DNA of 59,412 nucleotides from contig CANJLI010000006.1 in the NCBI GenBank assembly GCA_947475005.1, positions 1 through 59,412 on the forward strand, in the 5' to 3' direction. The notes below the pieces were generated by a model. The model saw nothing but the letters and a program-made list of their open reading frames with translations. It was not told where the DNA came from and searched no databases. The DNA is from Deltaproteobacteria bacterium. GTDB taxonomy: Bacteria; Bdellovibrionota_B; Oligoflexia; Oligoflexales; Bog-1112. How positions within the stretch are numbered: position 1 is the stretch's first letter; every line of letters begins with the position of its first letter. The translations under genes and the position numbers were made by a program. Below are positions 9,010 to 17,838 of this stretch, piece by piece.

Positions 9010-9942
9010 TTATAGCTGATAAGCTGGATTCTGTAACGTGCCAGAAATGCCAACCTTCATACGTCCATTGGTCTCTTTTTTTGCAGCAGCATCGAGCACC
9101 CATCCAAACTGTTCTTTTAATTTGGCTTTTAATTCGACATCCAACTCCAAAGCCAAAATCGATTGTTCCATAATCGGTTTTTGGGTTACACTTCCATGGA
9201 TGGAAAGGCTAATATCTTCAGAGTTTAGGCCAGATGTTTTGTCGATTTCAAGAAGCCCATTCTTCAAGCTGGCTTTGATACCCGCTCTTTTAAAAACTTG
9301 ATTTGGGATTTGCAAACTTGCATCCGAAATTTGCAACCCTCCTTGTAAGATTTGAATATCCGCCTTCCCCTCTGATTTGCTAAAGTCACTGGAATTGATA
9401 CCCAGATCCACTTCAGCTTCTAGTTTTCCCGTTATAGTAAAAATTTCAAATATAGGCTTTATCAAGTAGTCTGTATTTGGGCTTTTTGCCAAATTTGAAA
9501 AAACTAAATTTAGATACTCATCTAGCTGGAATTTTTCTGACTCGACTTCAATTTTCGTAGGTAGAATTTTGTTTTTGCTTTGCAACAAATCCCACAGTGA
9601 AAAACGAAGATATAAGGACAACCACCCATTTTTCGGATCTGTTAATTCAACCGTCGCAGAAACACGACCAAACAAAAGAGGTAAAATCCCGATCTGAACG
9701 GACGCTTTTTTTAACTCAGCTTTTTTATCCCCCGCACCCTTGACTTGAATTCCACGCGCTTTAATTCCAAACGGAAATTTCCCAGACATCGTATCAATTT
9801 GAATGGAATATCCTGTTTCGTTGTAGATGTTCTTTTGAGCGAATTCTTTTACAATTTCAAAAGGAAATGTTACATAAAAGAAAAATATAAAGCTCAAGCC
9901 ACCCAAAAGAGAAAATGCCGCAATTTTATAAATCTTCTTCAT
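9010..9942 (-). CDS. gspN: Type II secretion system protein GspN
   Basis: 310 residues: an N-terminal membrane anchor (about residues 5-28) followed by a periplasmic beta-rich domain. Repeated amphipathic strands such as YSIQIDTMSGKFPFGIKARG and the end GTLQNPAYQL resemble AsmA/GspN-like proteins found at the end of deltaproteobacterial T2SS operons. The gene lies 21 nt after gspM. GspN is non-essential in some systems and its exact task is unclear. AGGGG precedes the ATG. Confidence 0.75.
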   Translation of the reverse strand: MKKIYKIAAFSLLGGLSFIFFFYVTFPFEIVKEFAQKNIYNETGYSIQIDTMSGKFPFGIKARGIQVKGAGDKKAELKKASVQIGILPLLFGRVSATVELTDPKNGWLSLYLRFSLWDLLQSKNKILPTKIEVESEKFQLDEYLNLVFSNLAKSPNTDYLIKPIFEIFTITGKLEAEVDLGINSSDFSKSEGKADIQILQGGLQISDASLQIPNQVFKRAGIKASLKNGLLEIDKTSGLNSEDISLSIHGSVTQKPIMEQSILALELDVELKAKLKEQFGWVLDAAAKKETNGRMKVGISGTLQNPAYQL

Positions 9943-9963
9943 ATCAAAAACCCCTATCTTCCA

Positions 9964-10611
9964 CTATGTACCTGTCAGATATCCGCGAACAAGAAGCTGC
10001 GCCTCAAAATATAGTTTATTGCCATACTGACCTGTAATCTTTAGCTCATGGACTTTTAGAAGATGGCCTGATTTTTCGATCTCAACAATTAAATTCAACA
10101 ATTTAGGAATTGAAACTTTAGGTAATTTTACTTCTACATTTACCACTTTTACTTTTTTTCCAAGGGGATCACTTGCATCAAGCGGCGCATCTCGTTCTGA
10201 AACGCCCGAAACTTCAACTCCCACTGTTTTTGACATTTTTTCAAAAAAAGGCTTGAAGTAAAACCCTTTGTTTTTTTTGTTGATGGTCTCTACGAGGCCA
10301 TCAAATCTTGCAGACGTCTCCTGATCTTCTGTTTTAAGAGACCGAATGGTAGAAAGAGCCTGCAAGCTCTTATCCAGTTCATTTTGAAGGACATTAACTT
10401 GTACAAAGTAGAGAATAATGGAGAACAAAACAAATCCAAAAATCAATCCGACACCACCGCCCAAAACACCATTTCGTTGGGGGGGGGTTAATTTATAAAA
10501 ACTATCGACGAGAAGATCGATATTTTCATTATGAGAGCCAAATATTTTTTCCCGCGCCCGATTGATAAGGGGAGAGAGCTTTTCTTGCATTGCGGAAGGG
10601 ATCAGTTGCAT
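9964..10611 (-). CDS. gspM: Type II secretion system protein GspM
   Basis: 215 residues. A cytoplasmic N-terminus is followed by one membrane span (about 52-74, GVLGGGVGLIFGFVLFSIIL), a short coiled coil, and a ferredoxin-like periplasmic domain with the GspM/PilO pattern (KVVNVEVKLPKVSIPKLLNLIVEIE ends in a ferredoxin-type helix-strand). In the T2SS it binds GspL in the inner-membrane assembly platform. It follows gspL by 16 nt and has AGAGAGG upstream of its ATG. Confidence 0.75.
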   Translation of the reverse strand: MQLIPSAMQEKLSPLINRAREKIFGSHNENIDLLVDSFYKLTPPQRNGVLGGGVGLIFGFVLFSIILYFVQVNVLQNELDKSLQALSTIRSLKTEDQETSARFDGLVETINKKNKGFYFKPFFEKMSKTVGVEVSGVSERDAPLDASDPLGKKVKVVNVEVKLPKVSIPKLLNLIVEIEKSGHLLKVHELKITGQYGNKLYFEAQLLVRGYLTGT

Positions 10612-10627
10612 CTCACTACCTCTCTAT

Positions 10628-12271
10628 CTACTTTTTGTAAACAATCTCAATTTGCGCAATCTTCAGATCTGTACCCGGTTTTGTATCAGAAGACTTTTCT
10701 GCTACCTGTGTGAATCCTTTAATGGAAGCCAAAGTGGTTTTTAATTTTGCAATTACTTCATAAGAATCAGCCTCAATTCGAAGTTTAATATTGCCTTCTT
10801 CTTTTGAGACATCCGTATACTTGTATTCCACCACCTCGACTTCGATCTCTTTTGGAATTCCATTGCTCATTTTATCAAGCACTTGGATCGCAACACTGTT
10901 TTGATTTGCAGAATAAAAAGAATCAATCGATAATTTTTTTGCTTTTGTTTGATCTCGATATTGTGTTTCTGCATCTTTTGCCATTTTATCGAAGGGCTGT
11001 TTGCCACCCACATATTTTTTCTTTAATTCTGGAAATGCTGCCGCAAATTCTTTCTCGTACAATTGCCGAACTTTGCTTGTTTGGCTGGTGTACAAATAGT
11101 ACTTAGACAAATAACTCATGCACAATAAGAGCATTGCAATACCGATTCCCTTCGAAATCAGAGTTACCCATTTCAGGATCGATTCATAATCTTGCACATA
11201 GGCAAATTCCCCTTTGCGCAAATTGATCTGAGAATGCCGTTCTACGGTAGCTACAGATCGCATACCGATGGCAATCCCTTGCAACATATAGGGAACAGCG
11301 CTCTCTAGCTGAGGGCTCATGCTCAATGCATTTTTACCCAATTTACTCTTTTCAATATCGACCTCTAGCTGATCGGATAGATGCTTTTCGATATTTTGGA
11401 TCTGACTGGTTCCACCGGACAGGTAAATCCGCTCAATAGGAGATTTTTCCCAATTCTTAAAGGCATATAAGGTACGCCCCAATTCTTTAATGATGGCCTG
11501 CACGCCACCTGTAATTCCATCAGCAACCTGTTTGTGCTCAGGAGAAAGAGAGACCCTCTCCTCATCGGTCAGTAAAATCCGACTGACCTGGTGCTTTAAC
11601 CGTTGGGCCTCATTATAGGAGACCTCGAGATCTCTGGCTAAAAAATCGGTTAGGTACCGGCCTCCTAAATTAATGGACCGAAACATCTTCAGCACCCCAT
11701 CTTGCACCAAGCAGATGGAGGTCTTTTCATGCCCCATATCGACAAAACCGTATATTTTCCCAGATTCCATCTCGAGATAGGGACATAAGTTGTAGAAAGC
11801 CAAACAGTCTACATCTACAGACTTGGGGTCGATTCTAACGCGTTGTAAGTGCTGTAAAAAACTACGAAGAAATACTTTCTTTGTGAGCACGACCAACACG
11901 AGGGTTTGCCCATCCACCTGCCCTAAAATTTGATGATCGATGATCATTTCATCAATATTGAAGGGCACTACGTCTTCAATTTCTGCGTAAATGGCCCCCT
12001 GAATCTTATAGGGGTCTGAAAATTTAAAATTTAAAATTCGGCTAGATATATACTGCCCTGGCATGGCAGTGATGATCCGATCCGCTTCAATTTTATTTTC
12101 TGTAAAAAGCTGCTCGAGGCAGGTTGGGATTACAATATCAGGGGAAAAATCATCCAACAAAGGGATCTTGGTTTCGTAAAAATTGGCAATTTCATAACTT
12201 TTAAACGTATTGACAATTTCCACGGCCTTGATGGAATAACTACCAATATCGAGGCCGATAATTTTTTGCAT
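10628..12271 (-). CDS. gspL: Type II secretion system protein GspL (PilM-like ATPase fold)
   Basis: 547 residues from ATG 12271 (AAGGGA six bases upstream); a longer frame runs upstream but has no better start. The N-terminal actin-like PilM/SHS2 domain shows GLDIGSYSIKAVEI near residue 5, GFVDMGHEKTS near 175 and IYLSGGTSQIQN near 280. One membrane span lies near 366-384, then a periplasmic coiled coil and ferredoxin-like domain. GspL couples the ATPase GspE to the inner-membrane platform. The intact nucleotide-binding motifs recall PilM of type IV pili more than gammaproteobacterial GspL. Confidence 0.8.
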   Translation of the reverse strand: MQKIIGLDIGSYSIKAVEIVNTFKSYEIANFYETKIPLLDDFSPDIVIPTCLEQLFTENKIEADRIITAMPGQYISSRILNFKFSDPYKIQGAIYAEIEDVVPFNIDEMIIDHQILGQVDGQTLVLVVLTKKVFLRSFLQHLQRVRIDPKSVDVDCLAFYNLCPYLEMESGKIYGFVDMGHEKTSICLVQDGVLKMFRSINLGGRYLTDFLARDLEVSYNEAQRLKHQVSRILLTDEERVSLSPEHKQVADGITGGVQAIIKELGRTLYAFKNWEKSPIERIYLSGGTSQIQNIEKHLSDQLEVDIEKSKLGKNALSMSPQLESAVPYMLQGIAIGMRSVATVERHSQINLRKGEFAYVQDYESILKWVTLISKGIGIAMLLLCMSYLSKYYLYTSQTSKVRQLYEKEFAAAFPELKKKYVGGKQPFDKMAKDAETQYRDQTKAKKLSIDSFYSANQNSVAIQVLDKMSNGIPKEIEVEVVEYKYTDVSKEEGNIKLRIEADSYEVIAKLKTTLASIKGFTQVAEKSSDTKPGTDLKIAQIEIVYKK

Positions 12272-12381
12272 ATCGATTCCCTTACCAGAATAAAAAAAAC
12301 TTGCCTCACACACTTTCGTCTACCGCACGGTCCCATTCTACTATTCTCCCTCGCAGAAGGCGAAGGTGTCAAATTCTCCCC

Positions 12382-13752
12382 CTATAGCAACTGAAAAGAG
12401 AGAATCTCATAGGAACGTTTCACATCTTGTTTATCTCGCATAAACTCCTTATCTTGGGGGGCGATTCGACGGAGGACCGCAACCAAGGTGTGGTTTTGAT
12501 TGCCTGTTTTGGTCTCGATTACCACCCGAAGCACCGTAGTTTTATCTGTAAGCCATTGATCGGGGGTCAAGGATGTTTTCTCTCCCGACTGAGCTTGAGC
12601 AGCTTTTTCCTCCTCCTCTGTATAACAGAAAAGATCTTTCAAGGTGGTCTTGAGGTCTCCGCTCATAACCGCACTTTTGTTCTCATCCAATTTTTTTCTT
12701 TTGAGTACATATTTTTCATAACATTCACTCTTCAATACAGAGGGAAACAAACAAGACATCAACTCCTTAGGTGCTGTATTGATATTGATTTTGTTGCTTT
12801 CGGTTGTCGCCTCTTTTTTTAAGTAAGGATAGACCGTCAGATAGGGGGCGAAAACAGCATGAATATCATCATCCCACCCCTTGATCAAACGAAGTTCCTC
12901 CACAGAGTCTAGCGGCAAGGCCTTTACCGAATAGGGCGGGGTTTGGCTTTTATATGAATCATTTCGACTAGTAAGCCCACTCTCGGGGGAAGGGGCATCA
13001 TCTGTACTCATTTTAATAAAATCGAAGATTCGGTAGGCCAATTCTTGGGGTTGGAGGTTTTTACTTTCTAAAAATTCCTTTTCTGCAGGACAAGAAAAAA
13101 GAGCTATTAAATGATCGATGGTGGGTTTACCAATTCGCTCATTGATTAAATTGCTCAAATTGATTTTGCCAGCCTCATCGGTAATTTTGATAGAAAACTG
13201 GTCTTCAAAAAGCTCCATTTGAGCGGAGGTTCTCTCTGCGAGCATCCCTCCTAAATGAAAGGGGTCATCGCCTCTCTCTTTATCTCTCTCCTCCTCTTTT
13301 TTGCTCTTTTTCTCTTTTTTGCCACTGTCTTTGTGGCCCGCTTTCAGCATGCGCACCATACTGGCTCCCAATGGAGGGAAATCATTGAGCATCTGCCAAG
13401 TGCTTTCTGCTGAATCTGTCAGGGGCCCCCCAATTGGAGTAGGTAGAGACGCTTTTTTCAAATCCACGGCGTAGCCACCACTAATAAGGAACAAAGCCAT
13501 GTTAAATCCAGATTTTGCCACATACTCCCCTCGAATCTGGTCCCTCGTGCTCAAAGCTAGCTCTAAATTTACACTGGAGGTTACGATCAAATCGGAGACC
13601 ATGGTGATCATCATAGCGATCGTGGTCAAGGCAATCAGCAGAGAAATCCCCCGAACAGCGGGCTTTTTGATGGACTGTGGTTCAGTAGAGAGCTGCATGG
13701 GAAATCCCCACTTCACCCCCATATCCTCTCTGATTTTTTTCCATACGCTCAT
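12382..13752 (-). CDS. gspK: Type II secretion minor pseudopilin GspK
   Basis: 456 residues from ATG 13752, whose AGGTGA site overlaps the gspJ stop; a GTG directly after that stop is the alternative. After a long leader comes the class III signal VRG|ISLLIALTTIAMMITMVSDL without Glu5, as usual for GspK. The helix-hairpin-helix-like domain with KININTAPKELM is typical. Odd: a highly charged Lys/Glu/Asp/Arg stretch near residues 145-170 (KKEKKSKKEEERDKERGDD). GspK caps the pseudopilus together with GspI and GspJ. Confidence 0.85.
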   Translation of the reverse strand: MSVWKKIREDMGVKWGFPMQLSTEPQSIKKPAVRGISLLIALTTIAMMITMVSDLIVTSSVNLELALSTRDQIRGEYVAKSGFNMALFLISGGYAVDLKKASLPTPIGGPLTDSAESTWQMLNDFPPLGASMVRMLKAGHKDSGKKEKKSKKEEERDKERGDDPFHLGGMLAERTSAQMELFEDQFSIKITDEAGKINLSNLINERIGKPTIDHLIALFSCPAEKEFLESKNLQPQELAYRIFDFIKMSTDDAPSPESGLTSRNDSYKSQTPPYSVKALPLDSVEELRLIKGWDDDIHAVFAPYLTVYPYLKKEATTESNKININTAPKELMSCLFPSVLKSECYEKYVLKRKKLDENKSAVMSGDLKTTLKDLFCYTEEEEKAAQAQSGEKTSLTPDQWLTDKTTVLRVVIETKTGNQNHTLVAVLRRIAPQDKEFMRDKQDVKRSYEILSFQLL

Positions 13753-13761
13753 ATGTCTCAC

Positions 13762-14520
13762 CTACTGAAGGGCTTTCAGCTCGAAAGAACTTGTTCGTTG
13801 TTTCAGCTCGTTGAAGGAAATAGCCCCGACTACATAGACGATAGTACTATACTGGGTGAGCGATTCCTGGGATTCATCCGGTGTTACCCCCTCTACAGGC
13901 TCCTGATTCCAGGCTTGAAGGGTAATGCGTACCATATGAGGCAGACGATTGTTGGTGTCACTGCGCGTACTGTCCCAGCCATCCTTTTGCCATTTTTCCC
14001 CATCCCACATTTCAATGGACATGGATTTGATATATTCCACAAAGGGTTCCATGGGAGGTTTTTCTTTAAACGATTCAGGTACCCGTGGATATTCCCCTCG
14101 GAATAGATGGCTGCGCCCCGGAATCTTCTTGGAAGGCTGAATTTGATAGACCACGTAGGAAAGATTGGACTCCGCAGCATTTTGATTGTGAGCCCGGTGC
14201 CCCATATAGGTAAAAGAAAGGGTACTCATACCCAGACTCTTTTCCACCCTAAACAGGGTCCTTTTGTGAATCTGATCGCTTCGCAATGGCATTCGATCAT
14301 CTATGATAAACACATGGGTTAAATCATGATTCATCTGTAACATGGCTCGATTTATTCGACCGGTAACCTGATTTTTTTGACTCAAACTCTGTCGCATATC
14401 AAAACTACCCCGCAGCATCTGCGAAATAATCAAGACCATCCCAGCCAAAATCGAAATGGTGATCACCACTTCAATCAGCGTAAATCCAGCGTCTTTTTTG
14501 TATAGAGGATTGAATGGCAT
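13762..14520 (-). CDS. gspJ: Type II secretion minor pseudopilin GspJ
   Basis: 252 residues. Prepilin signal KKDAG|FTLIEVVITISILAG with cleavage after Gly12 and Glu5 retained. The globular part contains MNHDLTHVF, RLPHMVRITLQAWN and similar strands typical of GspJ. It sits 3 nt after gspI and its stop overlaps the gspK ribosome site, which suggests translational coupling. Confidence 0.85.
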   Translation of the reverse strand: MPFNPLYKKDAGFTLIEVVITISILAGMVLIISQMLRGSFDMRQSLSQKNQVTGRINRAMLQMNHDLTHVFIIDDRMPLRSDQIHKRTLFRVEKSLGMSTLSFTYMGHRAHNQNAAESNLSYVVYQIQPSKKIPGRSHLFRGEYPRVPESFKEKPPMEPFVEYIKSMSIEMWDGEKWQKDGWDSTRSDTNNRLPHMVRITLQAWNQEPVEGVTPDESQESLTQYSTIVYVVGAISFNELKQRTSSFELKALQ

Positions 14521-14523
14521 ATT

Positions 14524-15243
14524 CTACCCCCCTCCGTCTGGTGAAGGCGGTGGTGCTGGAGGGCCACCATCAGGCCCTGGAGGGGCAGGGGGAGGAGGCA
14601 CACCATCAGGTCCAGGGGGGGGCGTTGGATCTGCAGCCCCAGGAGACCCGTCTTTTTTATCCTTACCCTTCTCGTCGACAATTGGGGGTTGAGACTCAAT
14701 GAAGAGATCCAAGGTTTGTTGAGAGGTCAACAAGTAGGGCAAGCTGACACTGCTCTTTTTGCTGCCCTCTGGCCAAGAAACCGTTACCACTGCGGTCTTA
14801 AATATCTCTTTACCCAGGACCTGCTCCACTTGATCCTTGATCATAGATTCCGCGCCACCTGCTCCAGCGCCCTCCAGCGCTTTCCCCATGGAACCGGACA
14901 AAATCTCTACAATGGGAAGCTTAAAATCTTCGATGTTAACAGAGTAGGTAAAGTCACAGTCAAATTGCGGATCTTTGGGGCAAAAGGATTCTGGGAATTT
15001 TTTGTCTTCGGAGCCTAGCTCTGCTTTAATGTCCTTTAGCGGATAAAACTTCCATTTGTATTCAATTTCAGTCATCACCGCTTTGGCCAACCAGGTGGCT
15101 TGGGTCATTTTTCGGTAGAGAATGGAAAAATTGACAAATCGAGCCTGCACCATACTCACTTCTAGCAATACAGAGGCGAGTAAGCCCACCGCCAAAACGG
15201 TTTCGATCAGTGTAAAGCTTTTTTCACCTGGTTTTACCCGCAC
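14524..15243 (-). CDS. gspI: Type II secretion minor pseudopilin GspI with Pro/Gly tail
   Basis: 239 residues from GTG 15243, which overlaps the gspH stop by one base; a TTG four codons upstream is the alternative. The class III signal reads PGEKS|FTLIETVLAVGLLAS: Ser instead of Gly at -1. The ordinary GspI domain ends near residue 190 (SLPYLLTSQQTLDLF). After it comes a low-complexity tail of about 32 residues built from PP, PGPDG and PAPP units. GspI initiates the pseudopilus tip complex. The tail is not a normal GspI feature that I know of. Confidence 0.82.
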   Translation of the reverse strand: MRVKPGEKSFTLIETVLAVGLLASVLLEVSMVQARFVNFSILYRKMTQATWLAKAVMTEIEYKWKFYPLKDIKAELGSEDKKFPESFCPKDPQFDCDFTYSVNIEDFKLPIVEILSGSMGKALEGAGAGGAESMIKDQVEQVLGKEIFKTAVVTVSWPEGSKKSSVSLPYLLTSQQTLDLFIESQPPIVDEKGKDKKDGSPGAADPTPPPGPDGVPPPPAPPGPDGGPPAPPPSPDGGG

Positions 15244-16025
15244 TACAGCCCCCAAACTGATTCATCTTCCGAACGAATATCCACCTCGGTGAGTCCAGAG
15301 CTGATATCCAGTTCTCCCTTATAAGGACGAGTCAGTATCGTATAGGGCATTTTTTCCATATCAAAGGCAAATTCCCCCACTCGGTAGTAAATATGAAATA
15401 CAGCACGCTCTATATACCCAGGAAATACGTATACGTATGCGAGGGCATCTTTGCCATCCTCTTCGATGGAAATCTTTCGTTCATGATGTTCAGCTTGCAT
15501 AGAGCGGATACCAATCTGCTCGCCCAGGAGACGCTGCCCCCATTCCATCCCTTTTAAGCGATCCCACCCAGGGCCTTTTAGCCTTGCCTTCGCTTCGATC
15601 ACCGGAGAAGAAGCTGGAATCTCGATATCCAAGTCTGGATCTTTTACAGGGCGTCCTGCAAGATCTTGGTATTTTTCAAAATCAGTCTCGAAGCGTTCGC
15701 GCCTTTCCTCTTCGTTGGCAGGGGAGTCGCTTCCATTCACCAATGCGGGTAATTTTACATCCGCCTCTTGGCAGACCTCGATCCAGTACTCTCCCGTAAA
15801 GAGATTAAAGACCATTCGATGAGGCATGTTGGTTAAGATGGCAAGATCAAAGGCAGACCGTACATCTTGCCCCAAACGACCCAACGCATTTGCGACCTGG
15901 GTTCCGCTGCGCGCAGTGAGGCTAGGCATGGCGACTGCATACACAAATCCAATGAGCCCCAGAACGATAAGCAATTCCAAGAGGGTAAAAGCCCGCATGC
16001 TTCCATACGTAGGTTTCCGCGCCAT
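15243..16025 (-). CDS. gspH: Type II secretion minor pseudopilin GspH
   Basis: 260 residues, longer than many GspH proteins (about 170-200). The signal is GSMRA|FTLLELLIVLGLIGF with Ala at -1 and Glu5 present. LGQDVRSAFDLAILTNMPHRMVFNL matches the GspH/FimT fold. AGAGGGAA precedes the ATG. It joins the tip subunits GspI/J/K to the major pseudopilin. Its last bases overlap the gspI start. Confidence 0.8.
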   Translation of the reverse strand: MARKPTYGSMRAFTLLELLIVLGLIGFVYAVAMPSLTARSGTQVANALGRLGQDVRSAFDLAILTNMPHRMVFNLFTGEYWIEVCQEADVKLPALVNGSDSPANEEERRERFETDFEKYQDLAGRPVKDPDLDIEIPASSPVIEAKARLKGPGWDRLKGMEWGQRLLGEQIGIRSMQAEHHERKISIEEDGKDALAYVYVFPGYIERAVFHIYYRVGEFAFDMEKMPYTILTRPYKGELDISSGLTEVDIRSEDESVWGL

Positions 16026-16066
16026 ACGTTCCCTCTTTCCTCGCTCTTATCTAAAAAAACGCCTTT

Positions 16067-16561
16067 TTATTCACTCGCAGCCGGTTTTCCTCCGGCATCT
16101 GCTGCACCCTCTGGACGTTCTGGATAGTAGAGATCATCCTCTGTGCCGATGGTTTGGTCTTTACCGGCACAGATAACTTCAAAGGTACGCCCGTCAGAGG
16201 TATAATCGTATGAAGTACCCCACGGATCTTTCAATTGCTTCTCTTCCGCATAAGGGCCTCTCCAATTTTTCTCCCCTGGGTTGGAGATCAAGGCATTCAA
16301 CCCCTGCTCTGTAGTGGGATAGTGGTTGGTCTGCACTTTATAAAGCTGCAGCGCTTGCCCTACATTTGCCATCCCGATTTTGGCTTGGCCTTCTTTGGCA
16401 ACATCTGCTTGTTGCGTTAAATTTCGAACAATAATCGTCATCAACGTACCGATCAACGCCACCACGATGATGATTTCAATGAGCGTAAGCCCTTTTTGTA
16501 GCGCTTTTTTTCCAGTTTGAGTGGGAAAAAAACCAGTCGACATCCACTTCTTGAGATTCAT
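16067..16561 (-). CDS. gspG: Type II secretion major pseudopilin GspG
   Basis: 164 residues. Signal LQKG|LTLIEIIIVVALIGTLM, with Leu instead of Phe at +1. The block YKVQTNHYPTTEQGLNALI and the C-terminal loop DGRTFEVICAGKDQTIGTED, which forms the calcium site in this family, identify GspG. AGGAG precedes the ATG. The tail ends in a short Ala/Gly/Pro stretch. It forms the shaft of the pseudopilus. Confidence 0.93.
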   Translation of the reverse strand: MNLKKWMSTGFFPTQTGKKALQKGLTLIEIIIVVALIGTLMTIIVRNLTQQADVAKEGQAKIGMANVGQALQLYKVQTNHYPTTEQGLNALISNPGEKNWRGPYAEEKQLKDPWGTSYDYTSDGRTFEVICAGKDQTIGTEDDLYYPERPEGAADAGGKPAASE

Positions 16562-16584
16562 GCGTTTCTCCTTTTTGTTACTAA

Positions 16585-17814
16585 TTAGCGCAGTTGACTC
16601 ATGACACTTAACATCGGTACTAACATAGCAAAAACAATAAGAACTACAATACCTCCCATCAGGATAATCATCAAGGGCTCGATCAGAGAGGTCATAGAAT
16701 CAATCTTTCTGGATACTTCGGCATCATAGGCAGCCGCTACATGTTTGAGCATGGTCTCAAGCTCCCCCGTTTTCTCTCCAGTCCGAATCATATGCGTCAC
16801 CAAAGCCGGAAACTGCTTACTCTTTTCTAAGGTAAGCCCCAAACTGTCACCTTCTTGCACAGAAATCTTTGCTTCTTCAATGGCTTGTGAAATTAACACA
16901 TTGCCCACTACATTCTTGGTGATCTCCAAGGCGGAAATAATGGGAACCCCAGACCCCAAAAGGGTTGAAAGTGTTTTGGTAAATTTTGAAATATTCACCC
17001 GCATAACCACGGGACCAAATAACGGCATTTTTAAAGAATAATAATCGACAATTCTTCGCCCCCGAGGGCTTGCATACCAAGCTTTAAATGCAAAGGCGAT
17101 GCCCACACCTGCGATAATCAAGACATACCAACGGTTTTGAAGAAAATCAGAAATAGCAATCAAGGTTAACGTATACCAAGGCAACGTCAACTTCATACTG
17201 TCGAATACTTTCTGTAATTTCGGCACCACGCTAACAAATAGATACGCGATAATCCCCATGGAGGCCGTAATCATCAAGGCAGGATAAGACATAGCACTCA
17301 CGACTTTGCCTTGCACTTCCACTTGATATTCTTGAAAATCTGCCAATCGCTCCAACACCAACCCTAGACTTCCAGAAGACTCTCCGGCTCGAATCATATT
17401 GACATACAATTTGTTAAAAACCCGAGGGTAGAGAGCCATAGCCTCTCCCAATGATTTCCCTTCAGAAACTGCATCCTTTAAAGCAGAAAGCGTATTACTC
17501 AACACCACATTGTCTACCTGCTGGGTCAGCGCCAACAAGCACTCATCCAACGGTACATGGGCATTTTGTAACGTAGCAAACTGCCGCGTCATAATAGCCA
17601 GTTCGGTAACACTGACTTTGCCTTGAAAGGCAAAGAGAGGGGCAGCCCGTTGATTCTTGCTGCTGCCTACCACTTCTTCCTTGATGTCGGAGGCTATAAT
17701 TTTTTCTTTTGTCTTTAATTTCTGCCGAGCCGCACGAGAGGATTCCGCTTCGATCTTACCTTTTCGACTGTCTCCAGTGACGGCATCATAACCTTTGTAT
17801 ATAAAAATTGGCAT
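16585..17814 (-). CDS. gspF: Type II secretion inner-membrane protein GspF
   Basis: 409 residues with the two repeated T2SSF helical bundles (about 70-190 and 270-395), each beginning with a pattern such as MTRQFATLQNAHVPLDECL and ISKFTKTLSTLLGSGVPII. Three membrane spans lie near 170-190, 215-240 and 380-405. It is the polytopic core of the assembly platform. The N-terminus MPIFIYKGYDAVTGDSRKG is the usual GspF start. Confidence 0.95.
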   Translation of the reverse strand: MPIFIYKGYDAVTGDSRKGKIEAESSRAARQKLKTKEKIIASDIKEEVVGSSKNQRAAPLFAFQGKVSVTELAIMTRQFATLQNAHVPLDECLLALTQQVDNVVLSNTLSALKDAVSEGKSLGEAMALYPRVFNKLYVNMIRAGESSGSLGLVLERLADFQEYQVEVQGKVVSAMSYPALMITASMGIIAYLFVSVVPKLQKVFDSMKLTLPWYTLTLIAISDFLQNRWYVLIIAGVGIAFAFKAWYASPRGRRIVDYYSLKMPLFGPVVMRVNISKFTKTLSTLLGSGVPIISALEITKNVVGNVLISQAIEEAKISVQEGDSLGLTLEKSKQFPALVTHMIRTGEKTGELETMLKHVAAAYDAEVSRKIDSMTSLIEPLMIILMGGIVVLIVFAMLVPMLSVMSQLR

Positions 17815-17838
17815 ACGACAGCGCCTCTTGCAAGAAGA

